62,056 nucleotides of DNA from Candidatus Pacebacteria bacterium RIFOXYA1_FULL_38_18 (GCA_001787405.1 MFWV01000001.1:1-62056), one strand, 5' to 3'. Positions 7,930 to 16,760 are shown, counted from the stretch's first letter. The notes: generated by a model not told the origin, from the sequence alone. Numbers and translations are program-made.

Positions 7930-9222
7930 ATGAAAAAAAACTTTTTATTTGTTTCATTTGATGCTCTTATTACTGATACCGCTTGGCAGGTAGTTAAAGA
8001 GGGTCACAATGTCAAGTTTTCTATTGACGACAAAAGCTGCCAAGATATCGGCAATGGTTTTATTCCCAAAACTAAAAATTGGCGCGCAGAATTGGATTGG
8101 GCAGATATTGTCATCTTTGATGATGTTTTGGGACATGGAAAATTGGCAGAAAAATTGCGCAAGACTGGCAAATTGGTAGTGGGTGGCACCAAATACACAG
8201 ATCGATTGGAAGATGATCGCTCATTTGGTCAGAAAGAGCTACTTCGTCATGGTATTAAAGTACTCCCCTATCAAGAATTTAATTACTTTGATGATGCCAT
8301 CAAATTTGTTAAAGATCATCCAGGTGCTTATGTGATTAAACCCAGTGGTGAGGCTCAAAACATTAAAAAATTATTATTTGTTGGTCAAGATGATAATGGT
8401 GAAGATATTCTGCGAGTTTTGGAAGCTTATCGCAAAACTTGGAGTGAAGAAATTAAAGAATTTCAATTACAGAAAAAAGTTAGTTCTGGAGTAGAAGTTG
8501 CCGTGGGTGCTTTTTTTAATGGTCATAGATTTATTTTGCCTATCAACATCAATTTTGAACATAAAAAACTTTTTCCTGGAGATTTGGGAGTGGCAACCGG
8601 TGAAATGGGTACTAGTATGTTTTGGAGTAAGCCTAATCGTCTCTTCAATGAAACGCTCAAAAAAATGGAGCCAACCTTGAAAAAAGAAAAATATGTTGGT
8701 TATATCGACATTAACTGTATTGTTAACGGTCAAGGGATTTATCCTTTGGAGTTTACGGCTCGCTTTGGTTATCCCACTATTCACATTCAATCAGAATCAA
8801 TGTTGACACCCATTAGTGAGTTTTTATTGAAGCTGGCTAGTGGTGAGGATTTTGAGTTCAAAACTAAAGCAGGTTTTCATTTGGGCACTAGAATTGTTGT
8901 ACCACCCTTTCCTTACAACGATAAAAAGACTTACAATTCTTTTTCCAAAAACAATGCCATTATTTTTAAAAAGCCACACTTGGAAGGTGTTCATTTGGAA
9001 GATGTTAAACTCAAAAAAGGTGAATGGACAATTGCCGGCAATTCTGGAGTAATTTTGGTAATTGCTGCTTCTGGAACAACTATGAAGCAGGCACAAACTC
9101 AAATGCGCAACCGCATCAAAAACATCGTGATTCCCAATATGTACTATAGAATTGATATTGGCAATCGTTGGTATGAAGATAGTGATAAGCTTCATTCGTG
9201 GGGTTATTTGCGAGAAATTTAA
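7930..9222 (+). CDS. PurD-like ATP-grasp ligase
   Basis: A 430-residue protein related to phosphoribosylamine-glycine ligase. Visible ATP-grasp features are AYVIKPSGEAQN (near residue 135), an acidic VGYIDINCIVNGQGIYPLEFTAR block in which metal-binding Glu and Asn are expected, and TARFGYP. The N-terminus (MKKNFLFVSFDALITDTAWQ) is an altered Rossmann start. No other purine-synthesis gene is in the window, so the substrate may differ from that of true PurD; this is inference. The thioredoxin/DsbD-like gene begins 4 nt after its stop, so the two are likely one operon. Confidence 0.75.
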   Translation: MKKNFLFVSFDALITDTAWQVVKEGHNVKFSIDDKSCQDIGNGFIPKTKNWRAELDWADIVIFDDVLGHGKLAEKLRKTGKLVVGGTKYTDRLEDDRSFGQKELLRHGIKVLPYQEFNYFDDAIKFVKDHPGAYVIKPSGEAQNIKKLLFVGQDDNGEDILRVLEAYRKTWSEEIKEFQLQKKVSSGVEVAVGAFFNGHRFILPININFEHKKLFPGDLGVATGEMGTSMFWSKPNRLFNETLKKMEPTLKKEKYVGYIDINCIVNGQGIYPLEFTARFGYPTIHIQSESMLTPISEFLLKLASGEDFEFKTKAGFHLGTRIVVPPFPYNDKKTYNSFSKNNAIIFKKPHLEGVHLEDVKLKKGEWTIAGNSGVILVIAASGTTMKQAQTQMRNRIKNIVIPNMYYRIDIGNRWYEDSDKLHSWGYLREI

Positions 9223-9226
9223 TAAT

Positions 9227-10447
9227 ATGATAAAAAACATCGCCAAAATTTTATTGGTTTTGTTGTTTTTGTTGATAACAGTCAATCCTATTTTTGCTCA
9301 GGAGCAAAAAGCCAATATCTATTTTTTTTGGGGCGAAGGTTGTCCGCATTGTGAGCGAGAAAAACCATTTTTAGAAACACTGGAAGAACAATATACTGGA
9401 GTTAAGGTTTATGATTTTGAAGTTTGGCACAATGCTGATAATCGAAAATTAATGATTGAAGTTGGTCAAAAACTAAACACCAATATCAATGGAGTTCCTT
9501 TTACAGTAGTGGGAGAAGAGTATTTTGTTGGTTGGCTGGATGAACAAACTACTGGTACAGCCATTGAAAATGCCGTGCAGGATTTTTTGGAAAATGATGG
9601 ACACGATTTGGTGGGAGAAATTCTAACTGCTAGTTTACAACCGACTGAAACAAAAGAAACTCAGCGTGAATCAGAGAATCAAACAAGATCGGCGGTACTT
9701 GAAGAAATTGATTTGCCAATTGTTGGCAAGATCGATACCAGCAATCTTTCTTTGCCTATTTTAACGATTATTCTGGGTGGTTTGGATGGATTCAATCCCT
9801 GTGCTATGTGGACACTCATCTTTTTAATCGGTTTACTACTGGGCATGGAAAATAAAAAAAGACGTTGGATTCTAGGAATAACTTTTATTGTTGCCTCTGC
9901 TTTTGTTTACTTCTTATTTATGGCAGCTTGGCTGAATTTACTTTTATTTGTTGGTTTTATTATTTGGGTAAGAGCCTTGATAGGTTTATTGGCTTTGGTG
10001 GGTGGTGGTTATAATTTGAAAGAGTTCTTTGTTAATAAGGATGATGGTTGTAAGGTAACGGGCAATGAAAAGCGTCAAGCTGTTTTTGAAAAATTGAAAA
10101 ACATCACTCATCGCAAACAATTTTTACTGGCTATGGGTGGTATTATTCTTTTGGCTTTTGCAGTCAACTTGGTTGAATTGATTTGTTCAGCTGGCTTGCC
10201 GGTAGTTTTTACTCAAATTTTGGTTTTGAGTAATTTAGCCCCGTGGCAGCATTATGCCTATATGTTGCTCTATATTTTTATTTTCATGCTAGATGATTTA
10301 TTGATCTTTTTTATGGCTATGTTTACTTTGAAAATGACTGGTATCAGTACCAAGTACAGTCGATTCTCTCACCTTGTTGGCGGTTTGCTGATGCTAATTA
10401 TTGGTTTGTTATTGATTTTCAAACCTGAATTATTAATGTTTGGTTGA
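9227..10447 (+). CDS. Secreted thioredoxin domain fused to DsbD/CcdA-like membrane domain
   Basis: Likely an electron-transfer protein at the membrane that keeps extracytoplasmic thiols reduced or oxidised. The start at 9227 gives a signal-like hydrophobic segment (ILLVLLFLLITVNPIFA), then a thioredoxin fold with CPHC (C39, C42) and the cis-Pro loop NGVPFTVV. After a Glu/Thr-rich linker come about six membrane helices with one cysteine in GFNPCAMW and a second in ELICSAGLP, the pattern of the DsbD/CcdA transmembrane domain. An upstream Met at 9152 lies inside the preceding gene and was not used. About 406 residues. Confidence 0.8.
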   Translation: MIKNIAKILLVLLFLLITVNPIFAQEQKANIYFFWGEGCPHCEREKPFLETLEEQYTGVKVYDFEVWHNADNRKLMIEVGQKLNTNINGVPFTVVGEEYFVGWLDEQTTGTAIENAVQDFLENDGHDLVGEILTASLQPTETKETQRESENQTRSAVLEEIDLPIVGKIDTSNLSLPILTIILGGLDGFNPCAMWTLIFLIGLLLGMENKKRRWILGITFIVASAFVYFLFMAAWLNLLLFVGFIIWVRALIGLLALVGGGYNLKEFFVNKDDGCKVTGNEKRQAVFEKLKNITHRKQFLLAMGGIILLAFAVNLVELICSAGLPVVFTQILVLSNLAPWQHYAYMLLYIFIFMLDDLLIFFMAMFTLKMTGISTKYSRFSHLVGGLLMLIIGLLLIFKPELLMFG

Positions 10448-10513
10448 GTTTAAATGATCAATGCGATTTTTATTTTTTAGAATTCAAACTAAATCGTGCG
10501 GTAGAATAAAAGT

Positions 10514-11500
10514 ATGAATAGCATTTTTCCCAAAAAATTAAAACCAGGAGATCATCTTCGAGTAATAGCTCCATCAAGATCTTTGGGTTTACTAGGTCAA
10601 GAAACTATTTCAATTGCCAATAAACGTTTGCAAAAAATGGGTTTTGAGTTAAGTTTTGGTAAATACGTCAAAGAAATGGATGATTTTGCTTCAACAACTA
10701 TTGAACATAGATTGGCAGATTTACACGAAGCATTTGCGGATCAATCAGTAGACGGAATTTTGACTGTCATTGGTGGCTTCAACAGCAATCAACTGCTCCA
10801 ACATCTTGATTGGGCAATTATCAAAAACAACCCCAAAGTTTTTTGTGGATATTCTGATATTACGGCTCTCAATAATAGTATCTATACCAAAACTGGCTTG
10901 GTAACTTACTCGGGCCCCCACTACTCTACTTTTGGTCAAAAACTCAACTTTGAGTACACTCAAGAATATTTTGAAAAAATACTGATGAGTGACCAACCAA
11001 TTGAAATCAAACCTAGTTCGCATTGGTTTGATGATATGTGGTGGTTAAATCAAGATGAACGCCAAGCAGAAAAAAATACTGGTTATACAGTGATCAATCC
11101 TGGCACAACTAACGGAACTATTCTGGGAGCCAATTTATGCACCCTGAATTTACTTCAAGGCACCGAGTTTATGCCTGATTTGACTGGAGCAGTGGTGTTT
11201 GTGGAAGACGACGACCAAACATTCCCCGCTCTATTTGATCGTGATTTGCAATCATTGATTCACTTGCCAAATTTTAAAAATGTAAAGGGTTTGGTGATTG
11301 GTCGTTTTCAGAAAAAAAGCCAAATGACCGCCGAACTACTCCGTCAAATCATCAAGTCCAAAAAAGAGCTAGCTCATATTCCGGTAATTGCTGAAGCCGA
11401 TTTTGGTCATACTGATCCCAAAATTACACTCCCAATCGGCGGAAAAGTGGCATTATCTGCTGATCAGAATGGAGCTAAAATAACTTTTCTTGAGCATTGA
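10514..11500 (+). CDS. S66 family peptidase (LD-carboxypeptidase/MccF-like)
   Basis: Serine peptidase family that removes the terminal D-Ala from muropeptides (LdcA) or cleaves microcin C-like peptides (MccF). In the 328-residue protein the nucleophile elbow is GYSDIT (Ser114), a Glu is expected in VVFVEDDDQTF near 231, and the His lies in DFGHTDPK near 299. The N-terminus LKPGDHLRVIAPS is typical of the family. The length and the insertion around WFDDMWWLNQDE look closer to MccF than to LdcA, but this is not decisive. A TAGAAT -10-like box lies 6 nt before ATG. Confidence 0.88.
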   Translation: MNSIFPKKLKPGDHLRVIAPSRSLGLLGQETISIANKRLQKMGFELSFGKYVKEMDDFASTTIEHRLADLHEAFADQSVDGILTVIGGFNSNQLLQHLDWAIIKNNPKVFCGYSDITALNNSIYTKTGLVTYSGPHYSTFGQKLNFEYTQEYFEKILMSDQPIEIKPSSHWFDDMWWLNQDERQAEKNTGYTVINPGTTNGTILGANLCTLNLLQGTEFMPDLTGAVVFVEDDDQTFPALFDRDLQSLIHLPNFKNVKGLVIGRFQKKSQMTAELLRQIIKSKKELAHIPVIAEADFGHTDPKITLPIGGKVALSADQNGAKITFLEH

Positions 11501-11562
11501 TAATTGAGCCATTTAATCAATCACGAAAGAAAACTGATTCAAAATGATACAATGCTGTTATT

Positions 11563-11958
11563 ATGAAATATCCAGAGCAAAAAGAACCATGGATTCAAAG
11601 AATTGATGGCATTCCTAATCCTACTGGTCAGGCCGCAAAAGAGTTTGTAAAAAGAAAAGGAAGAGCAATTGGAGCTGGAATTCATACGGTAGAAGAAAAA
11701 GTTATTACTGGTTGGGGTGATGAATTTAATTATGACGAATTAAGTCCAGAAAATAAGCAATTAATTGATTGGTTGTTTGATACAGATTTAGACCTTGAGA
11801 TTGAATTTCAGGGTTTGAAAGCAGGTGAAGTCTGCGCTGATTTATTAAATGGCTATTATCCGCAGAATATGAATTTAGAGAGCTCTATGACGTGGATTGA
11901 GAATCTTAGAAAAAAAATCCTTATTAAAAAAATAATCAAAAAAAGACGCCCAAAATAG
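11563..11958 (+). CDS. Hypothetical protein, basic C-terminus
   Basis: 131 residues, not recognised. The N-terminal half is mixed and soluble-looking (RIDGIPNPTGQAAKEFVKRK), the middle is acidic (DWLFDTDLDLEIEFQGL), and the last 15 residues are almost all Lys, Ile and Arg. A TACAAT box at 11548-11553 lies 9 nt before ATG. It is the first gene of the accessory island that ends at the recombinase. Confidence 0.6.
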   Translation: MKYPEQKEPWIQRIDGIPNPTGQAAKEFVKRKGRAIGAGIHTVEEKVITGWGDEFNYDELSPENKQLIDWLFDTDLDLEIEFQGLKAGEVCADLLNGYYPQNMNLESSMTWIENLRKKILIKKIIKKRRPK

Positions 11959-12189
11959 TTTTTTTTGTGTTTGTGACCATCCTAGAACTTCCTAATATAA
12001 ACTCAATAATTACTGACCTAGTTGTTAAACTCGAGCAAGACTTTCTTGCTTGATGTCTAGACTGCTCACCGCCATAGCGAATTTATGAAGTGTGCGATGA
12101 GTGTAAAACCTTTTGGAGTCCTTCATAGTGTCAGAGAGTGAGTAAAGGTTGTGCCGTACTCAAAATGAACATATCGGAAGTAATAATAT
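11959..12189. other. Non-coding stretch with a short hairpin
   Basis: No convincing gene. A 7-bp hairpin with a 3-nt loop (AGCAAGA-CTT-TCTTGCT) lies at 12034-12050. At 12080-12180 one plus-strand frame reads like a short cysteine-rich peptide but is broken by TAG, so it was not called. Confidence 0.4.
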
Positions 12190-12245
12190 AAAAAAACCTG
12201 GTGGTTATCGATGAGTGGTTACTCAAAGATAATTATTCCACCAGG
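12190..12245 (-). terminator. Long-stem terminator of the basic repeat protein gene
   Basis: On the minus strand CCTGGTGG pairs with CCACCAGG (12245-12238 with 12204-12197). The loop holds a further TTATC/GATAA and GAGT/ACTC pairing. Seven T follow. It lies downstream of the gene at 12288-12767. Confidence 0.75.
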
Positions 12246-12287
12246 CTTATTGTTGCACTTCTCGCGAAGTTCAATTCGCCTTTGCTT

Positions 12288-12767
12288 TTAGTTTCGGTTA
12301 CGCCAGTGGTGGGGCTTCTTGCCCCTCCAGCACTGCCTTGAAATGTCCGCTTCGTTGTGCTGTTTCTGACGGGCACGCTTCTGCTTTACGTGCTGTTTTT
12401 GAAGGGCGCGCTTCTGCTTTGCGTGTAATTTCTCATAGGCACGCTCCTGCTTTATGCGCTGTTTCTGACGGGCACGCTCTCGCTTTGCTTCTCTGCGAGC
12501 CTCAATCTTTTTTTCCCTGTCGAATGGAATTTCGTTGGGATAGGGCCCAATATCAGATATTCTGCTGTCGGTAAGCGCTCGCTTCCACCAATAAAAAATG
12601 AGGTTTGGTTTCGAGAACCTAGTCACGGTTATCTTGACCTCGTTGAACATGAAAGTGATTGGTCGACCTTCACGTTTCGACAGCGTAATGGCTTCCGCGA
12701 TAGTATTACTTATTCTCGACCCCGCCATTACATCAAAAACACCATCCACTTCTTCATAAAGGTTCAT
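12288..12767 (-). CDS. Orphan protein with Lys/Arg/Gln-rich heptad-like repeat tail
   Basis: About 159 residues from ATG 12767, chosen over ATG 12797 because GGAGG (12777-12773) sits 5 nt before it, one of the clearest Shine-Dalgarno sites in the window. The first 90 residues look globular (MAGSRISNTIAEAITLSKREG). From about residue 85 the chain is a basic repeat of roughly 11-12 residues built on K-Q-K-R-A-x-Q-K-Q-H, which is also visible as a degenerate DNA repeat at 12340-12500. A basic helix binding nucleic acid is possible, but this is inference. GC is higher than in neighbouring genes. No family recognised. Confidence 0.6.
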   Translation of the reverse strand: MNLYEEVDGVFDVMAGSRISNTIAEAITLSKREGRPITFMFNEVKITVTRFSKPNLIFYWWKRALTDSRISDIGPYPNEIPFDREKKIEARREAKRERARQKQRIKQERAYEKLHAKQKRALQKQHVKQKRARQKQHNEADISRQCWRGKKPHHWRNRN

Positions 12768-13247
12768 TATATCCTCCAGATTCAGATTGTTTGACATGCT
12801 TTCGCATGGCTATCCGAATGGTATAGCACTTTAGGAACCAGTAAGTGTTTCCCAAGGTGCTATCCACTCGGTAAGGAGGATAAACTTTCCGCAATTTTTT
12901 AAAGTGCAAGATTCCAGAAGGTAAGCCGCTACCAAGCAACAATTGCTAGGCTTAAACCTGCCCTCTTTCGTCTGGGGGAGAATACACAATCCCGGCAAAA
13001 AGTCAATATTATAGGGTAGTATTTTAAAGTAAATTGGTATACGAAGACACAAATTATCACTTAGTTATTTATACTACAAGTATGGAGCCTCAGCCTGGAC
13101 GCTGACGATCAACAAAATACAGCATAAGGTTATTGAAATATGTAAACAATTACACGGCCAACTGCCTCTTAGGGGTATATTCCCTACAATTGAGGGGTTG
13201 GTGGCGGTTTTAGGTAAAGGATAGCGAACAATATATGATAGGGAGTT
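12768..13247. other. Non-coding region of atypical composition
   Basis: No supported gene. Overlapping minus-strand frames at 12754-13052 lack coding character. A plus-strand stretch at about 13050-13221 stays open for about 55 codons without a plausible start and may be a relic. Confidence 0.4.
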
Positions 13248-13445
13248 GTGGTGCACGCACCCAACGTCGTGCGGGCGATCACTTCTCCACGGGATCAATT
13301 TTCACTATTTGTGAACCAACTGTCTCTGGGGTGGAACACCTTAGTTGATTATATGAGGAAAGTTGAGTTAATTATACCCAGGTTCATTTCTCCGGAGAAA
13401 ATAGGAATCCAGACGTTAGCAACTGACTACTTACCCACTGGGTAA
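13248..13445 (+). CDS. Possible small orphan protein
   Basis: 65 residues from GTG 13248 (or GTG 13251), with GGGAG 3-6 nt upstream. The composition is protein-like (LFVNQLSLGWNTLVDYMRK), with no recognised domain. It could be a chance frame in a relic region. Confidence 0.3.
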   Translation: MVHAPNVVRAITSPRDQFSLFVNQLSLGWNTLVDYMRKVELIIPRFISPEKIGIQTLATDYLPTG

Positions 13446-13526
13446 TGGAATAAAATGATCGAATCAATAGATGAACATTGAATTCTCGGAAAAATTCTTC
13501 AAATCAATGCTAGAATCATTAATTAT

Positions 13527-14093
13527 ATGAAGAAAATTCTAATTTTTTTGGGGTTAGTTTTTTTACTTTTCTTAGTACTTAAGACATTTAAGAACAACTC
13601 AGGAGAACCTGTTTCACAACCAATGGATGAAAACGAGAAATTGCAAGAAGTAGTGGATAGCAGTGTTGAAGTTGTCGAAAAAGCCAAGAAAGCTATCTTG
13701 GACGAAGATATAGATTTTTTAGTAGAAGAAACTACAACATTTGATTTTGAATGTGAACAAGAACTTATGGGAAATAAACCAGGAGAAAACGTTGAAGAGT
13801 GTAAAACACAAGATTATTTTGTTGCCTACCCAATAGGAATAATTGAAGCCAATGGCACTGTTGTTCCCGAAAGACAGTACAGAGAGTTTTTAAAAAGTTT
13901 ATTTGATCAGAACAACTTTGAGTTCTCCAAGGAGTATAAAGAGGGAGATTTTCTCTATCTTGGGGAGGGCTACAGTCTAGGATTTTTAGATAAAGAACAG
14001 GGAGTATTTCTTTTGGTTGAAATTAATCAGGATGGAAAAATAGTATTGGCTTATCAAACTAATCAGGATCTTTTTGAAGATTATTTAAGGTAA
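13527..14093 (+). CDS. Hypothetical protein with N-terminal membrane anchor
   Basis: 188 residues: residues 4-20 form one hydrophobic helix (ILIFLGLVFLLFLVL), followed by an acidic exported-type domain with two cysteines (DFECEQELMG and EECKTQDY) that could form a disulfide. Not recognised. The next gene starts 7 nt after its stop and is also a single-anchor protein, so they are probably coexpressed. A TAGAAT box at 13511-13516 lies 10 nt before ATG. Confidence 0.65.
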   Translation: MKKILIFLGLVFLLFLVLKTFKNNSGEPVSQPMDENEKLQEVVDSSVEVVEKAKKAILDEDIDFLVEETTTFDFECEQELMGNKPGENVEECKTQDYFVAYPIGIIEANGTVVPERQYREFLKSLFDQNNFEFSKEYKEGDFLYLGEGYSLGFLDKEQGVFLLVEINQDGKIVLAYQTNQDLFEDYLR

Positions 14094-14100
14094 TTTAGCT

Positions 14101-14349
14101 ATGAAAAAGAATAAAATTCTATCTTTAAACTCACTAATTTTTCTACTCATCGGAATAGCACTGGGTTTTCTCCTCTCACCCAATGACTCAAACTCTAAGT
14201 TAGAATATGGGGAAACAGGGCTTCCCAAGAACTGCAGAGCTATAATTAGATCTAATTATGTGGGCTATAGGTTGGGAGAGTTTGATGCCGATGGAGCTTT
14301 AGATTCTATTAATAGGAACTGCGGTGAGTTTGGTTATTCTTGGAATTAG
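14101..14349 (+). CDS. Small hypothetical protein with N-terminal membrane anchor
   Basis: 82 residues: MKKNKIL then a hydrophobic helix (LIFLLIGIALGFLLS), then about 50 exposed residues with two cysteines (NCRAI and NCGEF). Not recognised. It follows the preceding anchored protein gene closely and may share its transcript. Confidence 0.55.
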   Translation: MKKNKILSLNSLIFLLIGIALGFLLSPNDSNSKLEYGETGLPKNCRAIIRSNYVGYRLGEFDADGALDSINRNCGEFGYSWN

Positions 14350-14377
14350 ACTTATTATTTTGGGGAAAACATTTTCT

Positions 14378-14698
14378 TTAACTTTCAAAACTCTTGAAAA
14401 TCACATCATTCTCATAATCGTTCATCAGCCTGATTGGGATTGGAACTTGTTTATCAACTAGAGTTGGTTTCATTTGTTGCTTCGCTTTGCCATCTATCCT
14501 ATCGCCAATTTCCTTAATAGCTGTAATATCTCCGCTTATCGCCCTGTTGAACAACGCCTCAGCTACCAATTGCTTGTAATTCTTGCCAGATTTATCATCC
14601 ACTCTCTCAGACACCTCCTCAATTACTTCAGACCAAGCTCTGCCCTTATGAGGTCTGCCAGCTCTGTTAATATTTGGGTCGTTTTTAGTAAAAGGCAT
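14378..14698 (-). CDS. DUF5681-like protein
   Basis: 106 residues. The opening NDPNINRAGRPHKGR and the segment GDITAIKEIGDRIDGKAKQ resemble DUF5681 proteins found in prophages and mobile elements, sometimes compared with terminase small subunits. The function is unproven. It lies on the opposite strand to the recombinase operon, within the island, consistent with a mobile-element origin. The family assignment is from memory of motifs and is moderately secure. Confidence 0.6.
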   Translation of the reverse strand: MPFTKNDPNINRAGRPHKGRAWSEVIEEVSERVDDKSGKNYKQLVAEALFNRAISGDITAIKEIGDRIDGKAKQQMKPTLVDKQVPIPIRLMNDYENDVIFKSFES

Positions 14699-14859
14699 TG
14701 TTTAACTATGGAATAACAATAACTACTAACTCTATTTTACCCGTTAGTTCGCATAGCCTTTACATTTTTGAGCAATTTAGCCAAGTAGTGATCTGAGGTG
14801 TAAAGTAGTTGCTCCAACTTTGAAATAATACTTATAGGGCTAGATTTAGCCAACGTATT

Positions 14860-15018
14860 ATGACAATTGGAAAAGCTAGAAAACTACTAGGGAGAAAAGC
14901 AAATCATCTTACTGATGAAGAGGTAAGAATAATATTGAATTCAATGAAGATGTTTGCAGAAGTTTGCTATATCAAGTTACTCGATAATAGAAGCACGTTA
15001 GCAAATCAAGTAGAATAA
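14860..15018 (+). CDS. Small protein preceding the serine recombinase
   Basis: 52 residues (MTIGKARKLLGRKANHLTD...), charged and probably all-helical, with its stop 4 nt before the recombinase start. The spacing suggests translational coupling. It could be a recombination directionality factor or regulator, but this rests only on position. I recall similar short ORFs beside serine recombinases in Patescibacteria, without being able to verify it here. Confidence 0.6.
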   Translation: MTIGKARKLLGRKANHLTDEEVRIILNSMKMFAEVCYIKLLDNRSTLANQVE

Positions 15019-15022
15019 CAAT

Positions 15023-16720
15023 ATGAAACCCCAAGCAGTAATTGTCGCACGTGTATCTTCTTCGAAACAAGCCAATGAGAACGATTCGCCTAATCAACAA
15101 ATGAGAGATGGTATAGATTTTGTTGGAAAACAAGGATGGGTAGTTGACAGGACAATGAGTTTTGTAGAATCAGGAAGAAAATCAGAAAGAGAGTTTTTTA
15201 ATGAGGTTATTGACTATTGTGTTGATAGAAAAAACAATATTTCTTATTTAGTTGCAAGGGATATTAGTCGCTTTACTCGTGGAGGCGGCGTTGAGTACAG
15301 GCAGTTGAAAGATAGATTAAAAAAAGCAGGCGTCCAACTTCAAGATACGCAAGGGACGATACAATCAGACAAGAACTCAATGGAAAAGTATGGGCTTGAG
15401 TATTCCTGGAGTCGTTATTCTCCATCTGAAGCAGAGGAAATAAAACAAGCTGACCAAGCAAAAGATCAAGTTAGGCAATCTTTAACACTAATGTTGGGTG
15501 CAGAAATTGAATATGTTAGAGAGGGATATTGGAACAGGAGACCTCCATATGGGTTTGCAAATAAAAAGATTCAGACTGAGGAGCACGGCATAAGAACCAT
15601 TCTGGTTGAAAAACCCAGCGAAGGTATATTTATAAAGAAATTGTTTAGTATGCGATCAAAAGGGATTCATTCTGATGAAGAAATAGTAAGAGAAGTAAAT
15701 GCGTTGGGTTATAAAAGTAGGAAGTATTTCAGAAGAGATAAAAGAACCAAAAAGCCTATTGGTGCGGGAGGAGAAAAACCTCTTACAATCAAACAACTTC
15801 AAAAATATGTTAAAAATCCTATCTATGCAGGGGTAATCTGTGAAAAATGGACTCACTACAAGCTCGTTAAGGGCAGATTTAATGGTTTGGTTGACGTAGA
15901 TACCTTTAATCAGGCAAATGTCGGAAAGGTGATGATTAATGAAGACGAGACGGGAGTCTTCTTCTTAAAGCACGGAAAGCAAAATGAGGATGGGAGAATA
16001 ATAAAAAGAAGAACTAACAACAACCCTTTTTACCCTTATAAAAATGTTGTTTTATGCCCTATCTGCAAAAATCCACTTAAAGCGAGTGCGTCTACAGGAA
16101 AACTGGGTAAAAAATATCCTGCCTACCATTGCAATAGGAATCACGAATATTGGAGGAAATCGAGAGAAGATCTCCACGAAGTTGTTTATTCTTTTATCAA
16201 GAAGATACGTTTTAGCGATGAGTACATTACGTTATTTGAAGCCTCTTTTCTTGAGGTATGGAAAAATAAAAGAGATGAGACTCTGATGGAAAGTGAACAA
16301 GCAGAGAGAAATGTTGTTGATCTATTAGTAGAGCAAAAAAGTATTCGAGATGCAATCAAGATAACTACGAACAAGGCTATGATTCGTGCTTATGAAGATG
16401 ATTATGAAAATATTGAATTAAAAATACAGTCTGCCAGAGAGTTCAGAGCAGGCAAAGAAAAAAGGGAGCTTGACGCCAAGCTCGCAGTTAAAAGTGCAGT
16501 TTACTTAATGGAACACCTAGAAGAATTACTGATAGATCAGGAAAATCCCCTACAACAACAACAGTTGTTCGGACTGATGTTTGAGGAATTCCCTAATTAC
16601 AACGATTTACTTAGTGGAACACCAAAATTATCCCTTGCTTTCAAGCTAAATCAACAAAATGTTTTGTTAAAATCCGATATGGTGACCCCACGGGGAATCG
16701 AACCCCGGTTGCCGGGATGA
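15023..16720 (+). CDS. Large serine recombinase / integrase
   Basis: 565 residues. An N-terminal resolvase domain has ARVSSSKQ (predicted nucleophile Ser12) and ARDISRFTRGGG. The Recombinase domain follows (GYWNRRPPYGFANKK through KYVKNPIYAGV), then a zinc-ribbon-like part (CPICKNPLK ... YHCNRNH) and a long charged helical region. This is the architecture of large serine integrases that cut and join att sites. The last 13 codons (MVTPRGIEPRLPG) are the antisense of tRNA-Glu, so the 3' end of the gene lies inside the tRNA. This suggests the ORF end was created by integration at the tRNA, and the natural C-terminus may have been shorter or different. Confidence 0.92.
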   Translation: MKPQAVIVARVSSSKQANENDSPNQQMRDGIDFVGKQGWVVDRTMSFVESGRKSEREFFNEVIDYCVDRKNNISYLVARDISRFTRGGGVEYRQLKDRLKKAGVQLQDTQGTIQSDKNSMEKYGLEYSWSRYSPSEAEEIKQADQAKDQVRQSLTLMLGAEIEYVREGYWNRRPPYGFANKKIQTEEHGIRTILVEKPSEGIFIKKLFSMRSKGIHSDEEIVREVNALGYKSRKYFRRDKRTKKPIGAGGEKPLTIKQLQKYVKNPIYAGVICEKWTHYKLVKGRFNGLVDVDTFNQANVGKVMINEDETGVFFLKHGKQNEDGRIIKRRTNNNPFYPYKNVVLCPICKNPLKASASTGKLGKKYPAYHCNRNHEYWRKSREDLHEVVYSFIKKIRFSDEYITLFEASFLEVWKNKRDETLMESEQAERNVVDLLVEQKSIRDAIKITTNKAMIRAYEDDYENIELKIQSAREFRAGKEKRELDAKLAVKSAVYLMEHLEELLIDQENPLQQQQLFGLMFEEFPNYNDLLSGTPKLSLAFKLNQQNVLLKSDMVTPRGIEPRLPG

Positions 16721-16754
16721 AAACCCGATGTCCTAACCGCTAGACGATGGGGCC
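16680..16754 (-). tRNA. tRNA-Glu (UUC)
   Basis: Minus strand. Acceptor GGCCCCA / TGGGGTC with one G-U pair, anticodon loop TTTTCAT giving UUC, T-loop GTTCGATTC, discriminator A, and CCA encoded at 16682-16680. The antisense strand forms the 3' end of the serine recombinase ORF. Confidence 0.95.
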
Positions 16755-16760
16755 GAAACT

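Noticed and set aside
12080-12185. Cysteine-rich zinc-ribbon-like frame on the plus strand
   Set aside because: Interrupted by TAG and without a start; too short to support even as a pseudogene.
11500-12200. Left attachment site of the recombinase island
   Set aside because: No match to the tRNA-Glu 3' sequence found; the best resemblance (TGTGACCATCC) is too weak.
12754-13298. Several overlapping minus-strand ORFs of 60-75 codons
   Set aside because: No SD, no coding character, mutual overlap in different frames.
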